From the NCBI GenBank assembly GCA_035695765.1, contig DASRRI010000103.1, forward strand, positions 1 through 64,000: DNA of 64,000 bases, written 5' to 3'. Shown here piece after piece: positions 8,809 to 17,771 of this stretch. Each line of letters opens with the position of its first letter. Position 1 is the first letter of the stretch. The position numbers were made by a program, and so were the translations under genes. Below the pieces are notes generated by a model that saw only the letters and a list, made by a program, of their open reading frames with translations, did not search any database and was not told the DNA's origin. This DNA comes from Dongia_A sp035695765. Lineage in GTDB: Bacteria; Pseudomonadota; Alphaproteobacteria; Dongiales; Dongiaceae.

Positions 8809-8834
8809 GAAGCGAAAGGGATCGCTAGACGCGC

Positions 8835-9752
8835 ATGGCGACGGCGACCTTCGACAAGGCGAGATACCAGGCGGCGGAGATCGCCGAACGCGTGCCGCCT
8901 CTGCTGCTGGCGGCGCGGCGCATCGCCGCGACCATCGAGCAAGGCGTCCATGGCCGCCGGCGCGTCGGGCGCGGCGAGGCCTTCTGGCAGTTCCGCCAGT
9001 ACTATCCGGGCGATGAATTGCGTCGCCTCGACTGGCGCCAATCGGCGAAATCCGACCGATTGTTCCTGCGGCAGATGGAATGGTCGGCGGCGCAGACCGC
9101 CTTCCTGTGGTGCGACCTCTCCGCCTCCATGCGATTTGCCAGCAAGCGCGACCTGCCGGGCAAGCTGGAGACCGCGCAGGTGCTGACCCTCGCCCTCGCC
9201 GGCGCGATGTCGCGCGCTGGGGAGCGGGTTGCGCTGCTCGGCTCCGGCGAGCGGCCGAGCGCTGGGCGCTTCGTGCTGGAATCGATCGCGCATCGCCTGG
9301 CGCACCTCAGCGGCCAGGCCGAGACCTCGTCCGAGCAGAAATTCTCAATCCCGCCGCCGGCCTATTTGCCGGCCCATTCCCACGTCGTCCTCATCAGCGA
9401 CTTCCTGGCGCCACCGGAGGAACTGAAGGCGGCGATCAACCGTTTTGCCGGCACCGATTGCCGCGGCCATCTCATCCAGGTTCTGGATCCCGCCGAGCTT
9501 GACCTGCCTTATATGGGCCGCGTGCGCTTCGAGGGCGTCGAAGGCGAAGGCGATCTGCTGATGAGCCGCGCGGAGAATGTCCGCGAGGATTACAAGACCG
9601 AGCTGGCGAACCATTGGGACAGCTTGAGGCAGCTGGCGCAATCGGCAGGCTGGAGCGTCTCGCGCCACGTCACGGATCAATCGGCGGCGAAGTCGCTGCT
9701 GGAAGCCTATCAATGGCTGTCGGCCGATCACCGGCCGGCGGTACGCCAGTAG
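8835..9752 (+). CDS. DUF58 domain-containing protein (vWA-like)
   Basis: 305 residues. The family core is GEAFWQFRQYYPGDELRRLD (about 53-72) followed by W-R-Q-S-A-K-S-D and a downstream LWCDLSASM segment. The last corresponds to the metal-ion-dependent adhesion site DxSxS of vWA folds. It starts 26 nt after moxR. DUF58 proteins pair with MoxR ATPases and are thought to help assemble or remodel envelope proteins. Only 7 nt separate it from the next gene, consistent with one transcript. Confidence 0.92.
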   Translation: MATATFDKARYQAAEIAERVPPLLLAARRIAATIEQGVHGRRRVGRGEAFWQFRQYYPGDELRRLDWRQSAKSDRLFLRQMEWSAAQTAFLWCDLSASMRFASKRDLPGKLETAQVLTLALAGAMSRAGERVALLGSGERPSAGRFVLESIAHRLAHLSGQAETSSEQKFSIPPPAYLPAHSHVVLISDFLAPPEELKAAINRFAGTDCRGHLIQVLDPAELDLPYMGRVRFEGVEGEGDLLMSRAENVREDYKTELANHWDSLRQLAQSAGWSVSRHVTDQSAAKSLLEAYQWLSADHRPAVRQ

Positions 9753-9759
9753 AGGCCGC

Positions 9760-12486
9760 ATGCTGACCCTGGGCAGCCTCACCTTTGCAGCACCGTGGCT
9801 CCTCGCCGCTTTGGCGGTGCTGCCGATTCTGTGGTGGCTGCTGCGCCTGACGCCACCCAGCCCGCGGCGCGTCTTGTTCCCGCCGATCCGCCTACTGTTC
9901 CGGCTGAGGCCGAAAGAGGAGACGCCGCATCGCACGCCCTGGTGGCTGATCCTGCTGCGCCTCATCATCGCGGCGCTGGTGATCGCGGGCCTCGCGCAGC
10001 CTCTGTGGAACGCCAATTTCGGATTCCCGCGCACCGGGCCTGTCATGATCGTGCTCGATGACGGGTGGGCGGCCGCCCATGGCTGGGAGCAGCGCAAGGA
10101 GGCGGCCCAGGCCCTGATCGACCGCGCGTCGCGTAACGACCGCCAAGTCATCCTTGCCACAACCGCGCCGCAGGCGAGCGCGCCCAACTTCGGATTGACG
10201 CCGATGCCGGCGGCGACTGCGGCGACGCAGCTGGCGGCGATGGAACCCTCCCCCTGGCCGACCGACCGCTCGGCGGCTGCTGAGCGGCTCGACAAGGCCG
10301 ACCTGCCGGCGAACCTCAACGTCTTCTGGCTCAGCGACGGGATCGGCAGCCAGAAGGCGGACATCGATTCCGCTTTCAGCGATGCCCTGCAGAAGCACGG
10401 CATGCTCGACGTGATGAGCCTGAAGCTCGATTTGCCGTTGATGCTTCTGCCGCCGGAGCGAGATCCGAACGGCCTGTGGGCGAAGGTAGAGCGCACCCAG
10501 GTCGGCGTGGTGCAGCCGGTGCGCCTGCGCGCGCTCGATCGTGACGGCCGCACATTGGGCATTTCCGAAGGCAGCTTCCGCACCGATGAGCGCGTGGCGC
10601 GCGTGAAGATGGATTTGCCAGTCGAGCTCGCCAACCGCGTCAGCCGGATCGCCCTGGAGAATGGCGCGACCGCCGGCGCGGTGACGCTGTTGGATGATGG
10701 CGGCGGGCGCAAGCCGATCGGACTTGTCACCGACAATGCGGCCTTGGCGCGCCAGCCGATGCTGGGCGAGATCTATTTCATCGAGCGGGCTCTCGCGCCC
10801 AATCACGAGGTGCGCGCGGATCGGCTGCAGACCCTGCTCAAACAGGAGCTGGCGGTCATCGTCCTCACCGACCATTCGAACTTTGCCGACGGCGATCGCC
10901 CGGCGCTGAAGAAATGGGTGGAGCGCGGCGGCATGGTGGTGCGGTTCGCGGGCGAGAAATTGGCGGACGATGCGAACGACGATCTGCTGCCGGTGCGCAT
11001 CAGGGCCGGCGACCGGACGCTTGGCGGCGCTTTGTCCTGGACCGAGCCCGCACATCTGGCGGCCTTCCCCAACTCATCGCCCTTCGCGGGATTGAAAGTG
11101 CCGAAGGATGTGGAAATCGGCCGCCAGGTTCTCGCGGAGCCCGACATCGATCTTGGCAACAAGACATGGGCACGGCTGACCGACGGAACCCCATTGGTCA
11201 CCGGCGAGCGCATGGGCGACGGCTTTTCCGTGCTATTCCATGTCGGCAGCACGGCCGATTGGTCGAACCTGCCGATCTCCGGCCTGTTTGTCGAAATGCT
11301 CGACCGGCTGGTGATGACGGCCTCCGGCATCGTCGCCAATGCCGATGAGAACCGGCCGCTCGCACCGGCGCAGACTTTGAACGCGTTCGGACAGCTGACA
11401 ACGCCGATCGCGTCCGCCGTCGCGATCGTCGCAAAGAATCTGTCCACGACCAGGGCCGGGCCGCAGCATCCGCCCGGCTTCTACGGTCCCGACAACCAGC
11501 ATCGCGCGCTGAACCTGGCGCCCTCGCAGCCGGTGTTTACGTCGCTCGCCATCCCGGCGCGGCAGCTGGCCGCCGACCGCACCTTGGAACTGGGACCGTC
11601 ACTCTTCCTGATCGCGTTCCTGCTGTTGATCGCGGACATGCTGATCGCGCTGGCGCTGCGCGGGCTGCTGCGGCGGCGCGGTGCGCTGGCCACGGCCGGC
11701 GCGGCGGCGATCGCGTTGTGCCTGGTGTCGATGCCGCGGCCGTCAGACGCCCAGCAGATCCCAGATCAGGACGTGCTCGCCGCGACCGAGACCACGCATC
11801 TCGCTTTCGTGCGCACCGGCGTTCCGCAGGTTGATGCCACCAGCAAGGCCGGCCTCTATGGCCTGACGCAGACCTTGCTGCGCCGCACTTCGGTCGATGT
11901 CGGCGATCCCGTCATGATCGACGTGGAAGCGGACGAGCTCTCCTTCTATCCCTTCCTGTACTGGCCGGTGACAGCCGGCCAGCACACGCCGTCGCCGCAG
12001 GCGATCGAGAAGCTGAACAAATACCTTGCGGTCGGCGGCATGATCTTCTTCGACACCGCGGACCAGAACCTGGTCGGCATGAGCGGCGCGGACATGGGGC
12101 CGGGCGCACAGCGCCTTATGGAACTGACGCCGGGGCTGGACGTGCCGCGCCTGATGCCGATCCCGCCGGATCACGTGCTGACCAAATCCTTCTACCTGCT
12201 GCGCGATTTTCCCGGCCGCTGGATCGGCGGAACGATCTGGGTGGAAGTGCCGCGCGGCCGCGTCAATGACGGCGTCTCCGGCATCCTGGTCGGCAGCAAT
12301 GATTATGCAGGGGCCTGGGCGACCGACGAACTCGGCCAACCCTTGTTCCCGGTGACGCCGGGCGGCGAGCGGCAGCGCGAGATGGCCTATCGCTTCGGCG
12401 TCAACATCGTCATGTATGCGCTGACCGGCAACTACAAATCGGATCAGGTGCACGTGCCCGCGATCCTGGAGAGGCTCGGACAATGA
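9760..12486 (+). CDS. BatA/DUF4159 domain membrane protein
   Basis: 908 residues. The N-terminus has two hydrophobic segments (about 8-28 and 63-83), the BatA-type aerotolerance-regulator N-domain, followed by a vWA-like region (MIVLDDGWAA). A third membrane segment lies near 612-632 and a fourth near 645-660. The C-terminal third (about 675-900; begins LAFVRTGVPQVDATS) is DUF4159, with an L-N-K-Y-L..GGMIFFDT motif typical of a glutamine-amidotransferase-like fold. The role is unknown; its position after MoxR and DUF58 suggests a substrate or partner of that chaperone pair. Confidence 0.9.
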   Translation: MLTLGSLTFAAPWLLAALAVLPILWWLLRLTPPSPRRVLFPPIRLLFRLRPKEETPHRTPWWLILLRLIIAALVIAGLAQPLWNANFGFPRTGPVMIVLDDGWAAAHGWEQRKEAAQALIDRASRNDRQVILATTAPQASAPNFGLTPMPAATAATQLAAMEPSPWPTDRSAAAERLDKADLPANLNVFWLSDGIGSQKADIDSAFSDALQKHGMLDVMSLKLDLPLMLLPPERDPNGLWAKVERTQVGVVQPVRLRALDRDGRTLGISEGSFRTDERVARVKMDLPVELANRVSRIALENGATAGAVTLLDDGGGRKPIGLVTDNAALARQPMLGEIYFIERALAPNHEVRADRLQTLLKQELAVIVLTDHSNFADGDRPALKKWVERGGMVVRFAGEKLADDANDDLLPVRIRAGDRTLGGALSWTEPAHLAAFPNSSPFAGLKVPKDVEIGRQVLAEPDIDLGNKTWARLTDGTPLVTGERMGDGFSVLFHVGSTADWSNLPISGLFVEMLDRLVMTASGIVANADENRPLAPAQTLNAFGQLTTPIASAVAIVAKNLSTTRAGPQHPPGFYGPDNQHRALNLAPSQPVFTSLAIPARQLAADRTLELGPSLFLIAFLLLIADMLIALALRGLLRRRGALATAGAAAIALCLVSMPRPSDAQQIPDQDVLAATETTHLAFVRTGVPQVDATSKAGLYGLTQTLLRRTSVDVGDPVMIDVEADELSFYPFLYWPVTAGQHTPSPQAIEKLNKYLAVGGMIFFDTADQNLVGMSGADMGPGAQRLMELTPGLDVPRLMPIPPDHVLTKSFYLLRDFPGRWIGGTIWVEVPRGRVNDGVSGILVGSNDYAGAWATDELGQPLFPVTPGGERQREMAYRFGVNIVMYALTGNYKSDQVHVPAILERLGQ

Positions 12487-12499
12487 GGGCGGCAACAGC

Positions 12500-14572
12500 A
12501 TGATCCGCGACGCCTATTCCCTCGCCCTCGCTCCGTTGCTGCCCTGGTGGCTGGTCGCGATCCTGGCTGGTACGTTCCTCTTGCTTGTTGGTTACGCGCT
12601 GGTGCGGCGAGCGCGCGGCGCATTCCTGCGCCTGCTGGCTGGCACTGCGCTCACCGCCATCCTGCTCAATCCTTCTTTGGTGCAAGAGCAGCGCGCCTAT
12701 CAGAAGGATATCGGGCTGGTGGTGGTCGACCGCTCGCCCAGCCAGACCTTGGAGCATCGCACAGCCGATGCGGATGCAACGGTCGCCAAGCTGCGCGAGG
12801 CTGCGAAGAAGTTCGAGGATCTCGACCTGCGTGTGGTGGAGACCAAGGGCGGGATCGACCACGCCGAGAAAGGCACCCAGCTGTTCGACACGGTGCGCGA
12901 GGCGCTTGCCGACATTCCGCAGAAGCGCCTGGCCGGCCTCGTGCTGGTGACGGACGGCCAAGTGCATGATGTGCCCGGCGCGGCGCGCGAGCTTGGCATC
13001 ACCGCGCCCGTCCATCTCGCCATGACCGGCGATCCGGCGGGCAAGGATCGGCGCATCATCGTCACGCAATCGCCGACCTATGGCCTGGTCGGCAAGAGCG
13101 TCGATGTGACGTTCCAGGTCGACGACCTCGGCAGCGTTGCGGACGGAACCGCCGACGTCACAATCCGCCGCGACGGCCAGCAGATCGCGAAGATCGCCGC
13201 GCCCATCGGCAAGCCGCAGAACGTGCCGCTCGATATCGTCCATGGCGGCCAGACCGTGTTCGAGATCGAGGTCCCGAAATCCGAGCATGAGCTGACCATG
13301 GCCAACAATGCCGCGGTGTTCGCCGTCAGCGGCGTGCGCGACCGGCTGAAGGTGCTGCTGATCTCGGGCGAGCCCTATCCGGGCGAGCGGACCTGGCGCA
13401 ACCTGCTCAAGTCCGACCCGTCGGTCGAGCTGATCCATTTCACCATCTTGCGGCCACCGAACAAGCAAGACGCGACGCCGATCAACGAGCTGGCGCTGAT
13501 CGCGTTTCCGGTCGACGAGCTGTTCGACATCAAGCTGCGCGAATTCGATCTCATCATCTTCGATCGGTTCCAGCATCTCGGCATCCTGCCCGACGAGTAT
13601 TTCGAGCATATCGTCGAGTATGTGAAGCAAGGCGGCGCTGTCTTTGAATCGGCGGGGCCGAGCTCTGCCGGGCAGTTCAGCCTCTATCGCACGCCGCTCG
13701 AGCAGATCTTCGCCGCCCAGCCGACGGGCGAGATCCGCACCCAGGGCTTCCAGCCGCAGGTGACGCCGGTCGGCTTGCGCCATCCCGTGACCGCCGACCT
13801 GCTGCCGCCGGGCCAGGACAAGCCAACTTGGGGCCGCTGGTTCCGCGAGATGCCGGCAACCTCCGCGCGCGGCACCACGGTCATGAGCGGCGCCGATGGC
13901 ATGCCGCTGCTGATCCTCGACCGCGTCGGCAAGGGCCGCGTCGCGCAGCTGTTCTCCGACCAGCTGTGGCTGTGGGCGAAGGGCTTCGAAGGCGGCGGGC
14001 CGCATGCCGAGCTGATCCGCCGCATCGGCCACTGGCTGATGCAGGAGCCGGACCTGGAAGAGGAAGACCTGCGCGCGACGGTGATCGACGGCAGGCTGGA
14101 GATCCGCCGTCAGAGCCTCACCACCAAGATCGAGGAAGTGACGGTCACGCATCCCGACGGCACCACCGAAAAGGTGAAGCTGCGCGATGACGGCCGCGGC
14201 CGCGCCACCGGCTCGATCGCCGCCAGCGAGCAGGGCCTCTACAAGGTGGCGGATGGTACGCGCCAGGCCTTCGCCGCTTCGGGTGCGCTCAATTCGAAGG
14301 AATGGGCCGACCCGCGCGCCAGCGCCAATCTGCTGCAGCCCCTGGTCGACGAAACCGGCGGCGGCGTGCAGCCCGTCAGCATGAACAGCCAGCCAACTTG
14401 GCGGCGTGTCCCCATCGGCGGCGCGACGGCCGGCGGCGGCTGGTTCGGCCTGCGCCAGAACGCGGACTACACGGTGACGGGCGTCACCAACATGCCGCTG
14501 CTCCCCGCCTGGGCCGCGCTGCTGTTGGCCCTGAGCCTGGTGCTGCTGGCCTGGCGGCGGGAAAGCAAGTAG
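12500..14572 (+). CDS. large membrane protein of the MoxR/DUF58 cluster, amidotransferase-like fold
   Basis: 690 residues. Two N-terminal membrane helices (about 13-35 and 39-55) precede a long periplasmic part, and a final helix near 668-685 is followed by WRRESK. The region around 270-440 (KVLLISGEPYPGERTWRNLL, then a VKQGGAVFESAGP segment) resembles class I amidotransferase-like domains found in Bat-type proteins, without an obvious catalytic Cys. It starts 13 nt after the DUF4159 gene and ends 26 nt before a strong hairpin. Function unknown; envelope role inferred from topology and neighbours. Confidence 0.85.
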   Translation: MIRDAYSLALAPLLPWWLVAILAGTFLLLVGYALVRRARGAFLRLLAGTALTAILLNPSLVQEQRAYQKDIGLVVVDRSPSQTLEHRTADADATVAKLREAAKKFEDLDLRVVETKGGIDHAEKGTQLFDTVREALADIPQKRLAGLVLVTDGQVHDVPGAARELGITAPVHLAMTGDPAGKDRRIIVTQSPTYGLVGKSVDVTFQVDDLGSVADGTADVTIRRDGQQIAKIAAPIGKPQNVPLDIVHGGQTVFEIEVPKSEHELTMANNAAVFAVSGVRDRLKVLLISGEPYPGERTWRNLLKSDPSVELIHFTILRPPNKQDATPINELALIAFPVDELFDIKLREFDLIIFDRFQHLGILPDEYFEHIVEYVKQGGAVFESAGPSSAGQFSLYRTPLEQIFAAQPTGEIRTQGFQPQVTPVGLRHPVTADLLPPGQDKPTWGRWFREMPATSARGTTVMSGADGMPLLILDRVGKGRVAQLFSDQLWLWAKGFEGGGPHAELIRRIGHWLMQEPDLEEEDLRATVIDGRLEIRRQSLTTKIEEVTVTHPDGTTEKVKLRDDGRGRATGSIAASEQGLYKVADGTRQAFAASGALNSKEWADPRASANLLQPLVDETGGGVQPVSMNSQPTWRRVPIGGATAGGGWFGLRQNADYTVTGVTNMPLLPAWAALLLALSLVLLAWRRESK

Positions 14573-14598
14573 CAGACAACCACTGCCCCAAAAACGAA

Positions 14599-14622
14599 AC
14601 GGCCCCGCTTGCGCGGGGCCGT
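14599..14622. terminator. bidirectional hairpin between convergent genes
   Basis: ACGGCCCCGC and its exact complement GCGGGGCCGT are separated by TTGC, and AAAACGAAA flanks it on the left. It lies between the end of the MoxR-cluster operon (plus) and the end of the small exported protein (minus). The left A-run becomes a U-run for minus-strand transcripts, so it can serve both. Confidence 0.8.
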
Positions 14623-14651
14623 TCGTCGGTTCACAGAACCAGATTGTACGA

Positions 14652-15002
14652 TCAGCTGCCGGCCAGCGCGTCGTAGTCCTTCAAGAGCGCCGCGGCGTCT
14701 TCGCTGTCGCAGCCCTTCTTCTGGGCAAGCACGCGCGCGTCGGTCTTCGCGGTCTCGATGAGCGTCAGACGCTCGCCGCCGCCGATCTCGTGATTGACGG
14801 CCGCATCGATCTTCTTACCGAGCGTACGCCAGGTCTCGCGGTCGTGCGTGACGCCCTTGCAGATCTCTGCAAGACGGACTGCTTCTTGCAGCTGAGTCCA
14901 CTTCGCAGCCGAATCCTGGGCCACCGCAGCGCCGGTGCCACCGACGACGCCAGCCGCCACAGTTGCCGCCAGGAGCGTGCGGGAGAACTTCGCTTTGGAC
15001 AT
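14652..15002 (-). CDS. small exported protein, unknown function
   Basis: 116 residues from the ATG at 15002. An in-frame ATG nine bases upstream (15011) sits directly on the AGAAGGG ribosome site, whereas the chosen ATG has a 9-nt spacing. The N-terminus (KAKFSRTLLAATVAAGVVGG, ending AVAQ) is a Sec signal peptide, leaving a mature protein of about 87 residues. Two cysteines (CKGVTHDRETW and KKGCDSEDA) could form a disulfide. I do not recognise the family. The frame stays open far upstream, but that part only mirrors the lyase gene on the other strand. Confidence 0.75.
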   Translation of the reverse strand: MSKAKFSRTLLAATVAAGVVGGTGAAVAQDSAAKWTQLQEAVRLAEICKGVTHDRETWRTLGKKIDAAVNHEIGGGERLTLIETAKTDARVLAQKKGCDSEDAAALLKDYDALAGS

Positions 15003-15215
15003 TTTGGCCATCCCTTCTGGTTCTTGGTTGTCCGATTTGGGGTTTTGACAGAAAACCGCGCCTAGTCTCTGGCGGTCGAAGACGGTTTGCAACCTCTTTT
15101 TTAGTCGTCCAAACCGCAGAATTACGCCATTGATAGACGGGTTTACCGCCATCCGGACGTGCGATTCGGGCATGCTCCGCCCCCCGTCCCGCCCGGCCTT
15201 GAGCAGGGGATTAAT

Positions 15216-16127
15216 GTGCGACTCACCAAGCGGTTCCGCGATCTGATCGAGGCCGAGGAGATCCTGGTGCTGCCGGGCATTTTTGACGCACTCAGCGCCC
15301 GGCTGGCGGCCGAAGCCGGTTTCCAGGCGGTGGTCGGCGGCGGCTATGCCGCGACCGCCAGCCTGATCGGCGCTCCCGATATCGGGCAACTGGGCCTGGC
15401 GGAGATGGCGGACCATTACCGCCGCCTGACTGACGCAATCGACATTCCGATCCTGGCCGACGCCGATACGGGTTTCGGCGATTCGGTGAACGTGGCGCGC
15501 ACCGTGCGCACGTACGAGCGCGCCGGAGTCGCGGCCCTCATCATCGAGGATCAGGTCGCGCCGAAACGCTGCGGCCACATGGAAGGCAAGCGCGTGATCC
15601 CGCTCGCCGACATGATCGCCAAGATCAAGGCGGCGCTCGATGCGCGCGTCGACGGCGATTTGATGATCGTGGCGCGCACCGACGCGCGCGCGATCGAGGG
15701 ACTGGAAGCCGCGGTCGAACGCGCACAGCTCTATCGCGCGGTCGGCGCCGACATGATCTTCGTCGAGGCGCCGCTCAGCACCGACGAGATGGCTTATATC
15801 TGCTCCGACATCGCGGCCCCGTGCCTCGCCAACAATGTCGAGGGCGGCAAGACCCCCATCCTCTCCGCCGAGCGGCTGCAGGAGGTCGGCTACGCCGCGG
15901 TGGCGTTCCCGGTCTCGGCGAGCTACGTCGCCGCCAAAGCGCTGCGCGGTTTCTTCGCCGATCTCTATGCTACCGGCGATAGCACGGCGCTGACCGATCG
16001 CATGCTGCATTTCGCCGCGTTCCACGAGATCGTCGGCCTGCCGAAGCTCCGGGAACAGGAGCGCGCCTGCGATGCCTTCGCCCGCGAATTGCTCGAACGC
16101 GCGGCGGAGATCGAGCAGGAGGAGTGA
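15216..16127 (+). CDS. isocitrate lyase/PEP mutase superfamily enzyme
   Basis: 303 residues from the GTG at 15216, preceded by CAGGGGATTAAT; the open frame extends 19 codons upstream without a good ribosome site. The TIM-barrel motifs are PGIFDALSARLAAEAGF, PILADADTGFGD (metal-binding Asp residues) and the catalytic-loop signature PKRCGHMEGK. The Cys in that loop points to a lyase (2-methylisocitrate lyase-like or oxaloacetate decarboxylase-like) rather than a mutase. Substrate cannot be assigned from sequence. It stands alone between the small exported protein and a convergent PAS_5 gene. Confidence 0.88.
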   Translation: MRLTKRFRDLIEAEEILVLPGIFDALSARLAAEAGFQAVVGGGYAATASLIGAPDIGQLGLAEMADHYRRLTDAIDIPILADADTGFGDSVNVARTVRTYERAGVAALIIEDQVAPKRCGHMEGKRVIPLADMIAKIKAALDARVDGDLMIVARTDARAIEGLEAAVERAQLYRAVGADMIFVEAPLSTDEMAYICSDIAAPCLANNVEGGKTPILSAERLQEVGYAAVAFPVSASYVAAKALRGFFADLYATGDSTALTDRMLHFAAFHEIVGLPKLREQERACDAFARELLERAAEIEQEE

Positions 16128-16130
16128 GTC

Positions 16131-16670
16131 TCAGCCCTTCGCGCTTTTCAGCTTGACCTTGATCCAGTCGGGGATGCGGTTGGTGTCGATGCCGTCATAG
16201 ACCTCGATCGCGACGAAGCTGCCGGCGGGGTCGTCGTCGCGCCATAATGGGAAGATGGCATATTCGTAGGCGGCGATGATCCGCCCGGCTGTGCCCTTGA
16301 GCCTGCATTCGCCGACGATCGGCTGGCGCTTTGCGTGGACCTGGCGGTAGCAGCGTTCCCAATCCACATCGTCGTGACCGGGATAGATCATCTCATCCAG
16401 GTAGCGGTTGGAGAAGTCGCACTGGGAATATTCGACGATCAGGGTGCCCACCAGTTTGTAGAGCACGCGGAAGGGGTCGGGCTCGATATTGCCCGTCAGG
16501 AGGTTGCCGAGATAAGGCTTCATCTCGGCCGGGTCCAGGCTGGCGCGGGTCGGCCGCTCCGCTTGCTGCAGCCTTTGCCAGTAGGCGAACAAGGCACGGA
16601 TCTTGGCTGTCCGGGCCTGCTCCGGACGCTCCAGGACGGCAAAGGTCTGGCTTTTCCGCAGCTCGCTCAA
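16131..16670 (-). CDS. PAS_5-type PAS domain protein
   Basis: 179 residues, paralogous to the protein at 4621-5154. It has the helix KIRALFAYWQRLQQAERPTR, then YLGNLLTGNIEPDPFRVLYK and V-G-T-L-I-V-E. The sheet part ends with FVAIEVYDGI. There is no output domain or membrane segment. Single-domain PAS_5 proteins are common in Rhodospirillales and probably bind a ligand. Its stop is 3 nt beyond the convergent lyase gene. Confidence 0.8.
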   Translation of the reverse strand: MSELRKSQTFAVLERPEQARTAKIRALFAYWQRLQQAERPTRASLDPAEMKPYLGNLLTGNIEPDPFRVLYKLVGTLIVEYSQCDFSNRYLDEMIYPGHDDVDWERCYRQVHAKRQPIVGECRLKGTAGRIIAAYEYAIFPLWRDDDPAGSFVAIEVYDGIDTNRIPDWIKVKLKSAKG

Positions 16671-16809
16671 GCTGCCATCACGCGCTTGAAATCCTTGCGA
16701 AATATCGATTGCGGGGTCTTAACCCACGATTTATCCAGGGAGCATAGCATAGGCACGCTGGTTTGGCCGCTTCGGGCTCATCGACCCATCCGACCAAATT
16801 GAAGGAACT

Positions 16810-17658
16810 TTGGACGACAATCGGTCGGAACAGGCATTCGCAATGGATCACGACAATACCCCGCGTCAGCTCGCGTCACAAAGCTACAAGCTGCCGATCG
16901 AGGATCAGGAGTTTCTGCTGCGCGATGAGTTGCGCGGCATCCGCTTCCAGCTGGAATACAGCAAGACTGAATTGTTTTTGCGCGACTGGGGCATCCGCTC
17001 CACCATCATCGTGTTCGGCAGCGCGCGCGTGCCCTCGCCCGAACAAGCAGAACTGCTGCGCGCCGGCAAGATCGAAGGCGTCGACAAGGCGACCGCCGAG
17101 CGACGGTTGCTGCTGGCGCCGTATTACGAGGAAGCGCGCAATTTCGGCCGCATCGTGTCGCTGCAAGGCGGCGCGCTCAATCCCAAGAGCGGCGTGCGCG
17201 ACAACGTGATCGCGACCGGCGGCGGACCTGGAATTATGGAAGCTGCCAATCGCGGCGCGTCGGAAGTCGGCGCGCCGACCATCGGCTTCAATATAGCTCT
17301 GCCGCACGAGCAATATCCCAATCCCTACACCACACCGGATCTCACCTTCCGCTTCCACTATTTCGCCATGCGCAAGATGCACCTGGCGATGCGCTCCAAC
17401 GCCCTTGCCGTCTTCCCCGGCGGGTTCGGGACACTTGATGAGCTGTTCGAGATCCTGACCTTGCGCCAGACCGGCAAATCCTCGCCGAGGCCAGTGGTGC
17501 TGGTGGGCCGCGATTACTGGAATGGGCTGGTGAATTTCCAGTGGATGGTCGATCACGCCATGATCGACCAGCAGGACCTGAACCTGTTCGCGATCTGCGA
17601 CAGCGCGGAGGAGGCCTGGGCCGCTCTGCTTGATCGCGGCCTGGTCCTGCCGGAATAA
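16810..17658 (+). CDS. LOG family protein (cytokinin-riboside phosphoribohydrolase-like)
   Basis: 282 residues from the TTG at 16810, which follows AAGGA closely. The ATG at 16843 (removing 11 residues) is an alternative without a clear ribosome site. Both LOG signatures are present: GGGPGIMEAANRGA (about 138-151) and PGGFGTLDELFE (about 205-216). Bacterial LOG proteins hydrolyse nucleoside 5'-monophosphates such as AMP to base and ribose 5-phosphate. This longer version, with an about 75-residue N-terminal extension, is typical of alphaproteobacterial TIGR00730-type proteins. No operon partner; guanine deaminase follows after 113 nt and may share a purine theme. Confidence 0.9.
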   Translation: MDDNRSEQAFAMDHDNTPRQLASQSYKLPIEDQEFLLRDELRGIRFQLEYSKTELFLRDWGIRSTIIVFGSARVPSPEQAELLRAGKIEGVDKATAERRLLLAPYYEEARNFGRIVSLQGGALNPKSGVRDNVIATGGGPGIMEAANRGASEVGAPTIGFNIALPHEQYPNPYTTPDLTFRFHYFAMRKMHLAMRSNALAVFPGGFGTLDELFEILTLRQTGKSSPRPVVLVGRDYWNGLVNFQWMVDHAMIDQQDLNLFAICDSAEEAWAALLDRGLVLPE

Positions 17659-17771
17659 GGCGATTGTTCCGGATCGCTTGAAGCCGAATCCGCGAAGCAT
17701 TGATGCGGGCAGCCCAATGGCTCGGCTAGAGTGCGTCTGCGTCAAGGGCTAGAGAACGGAATCGCCACGTC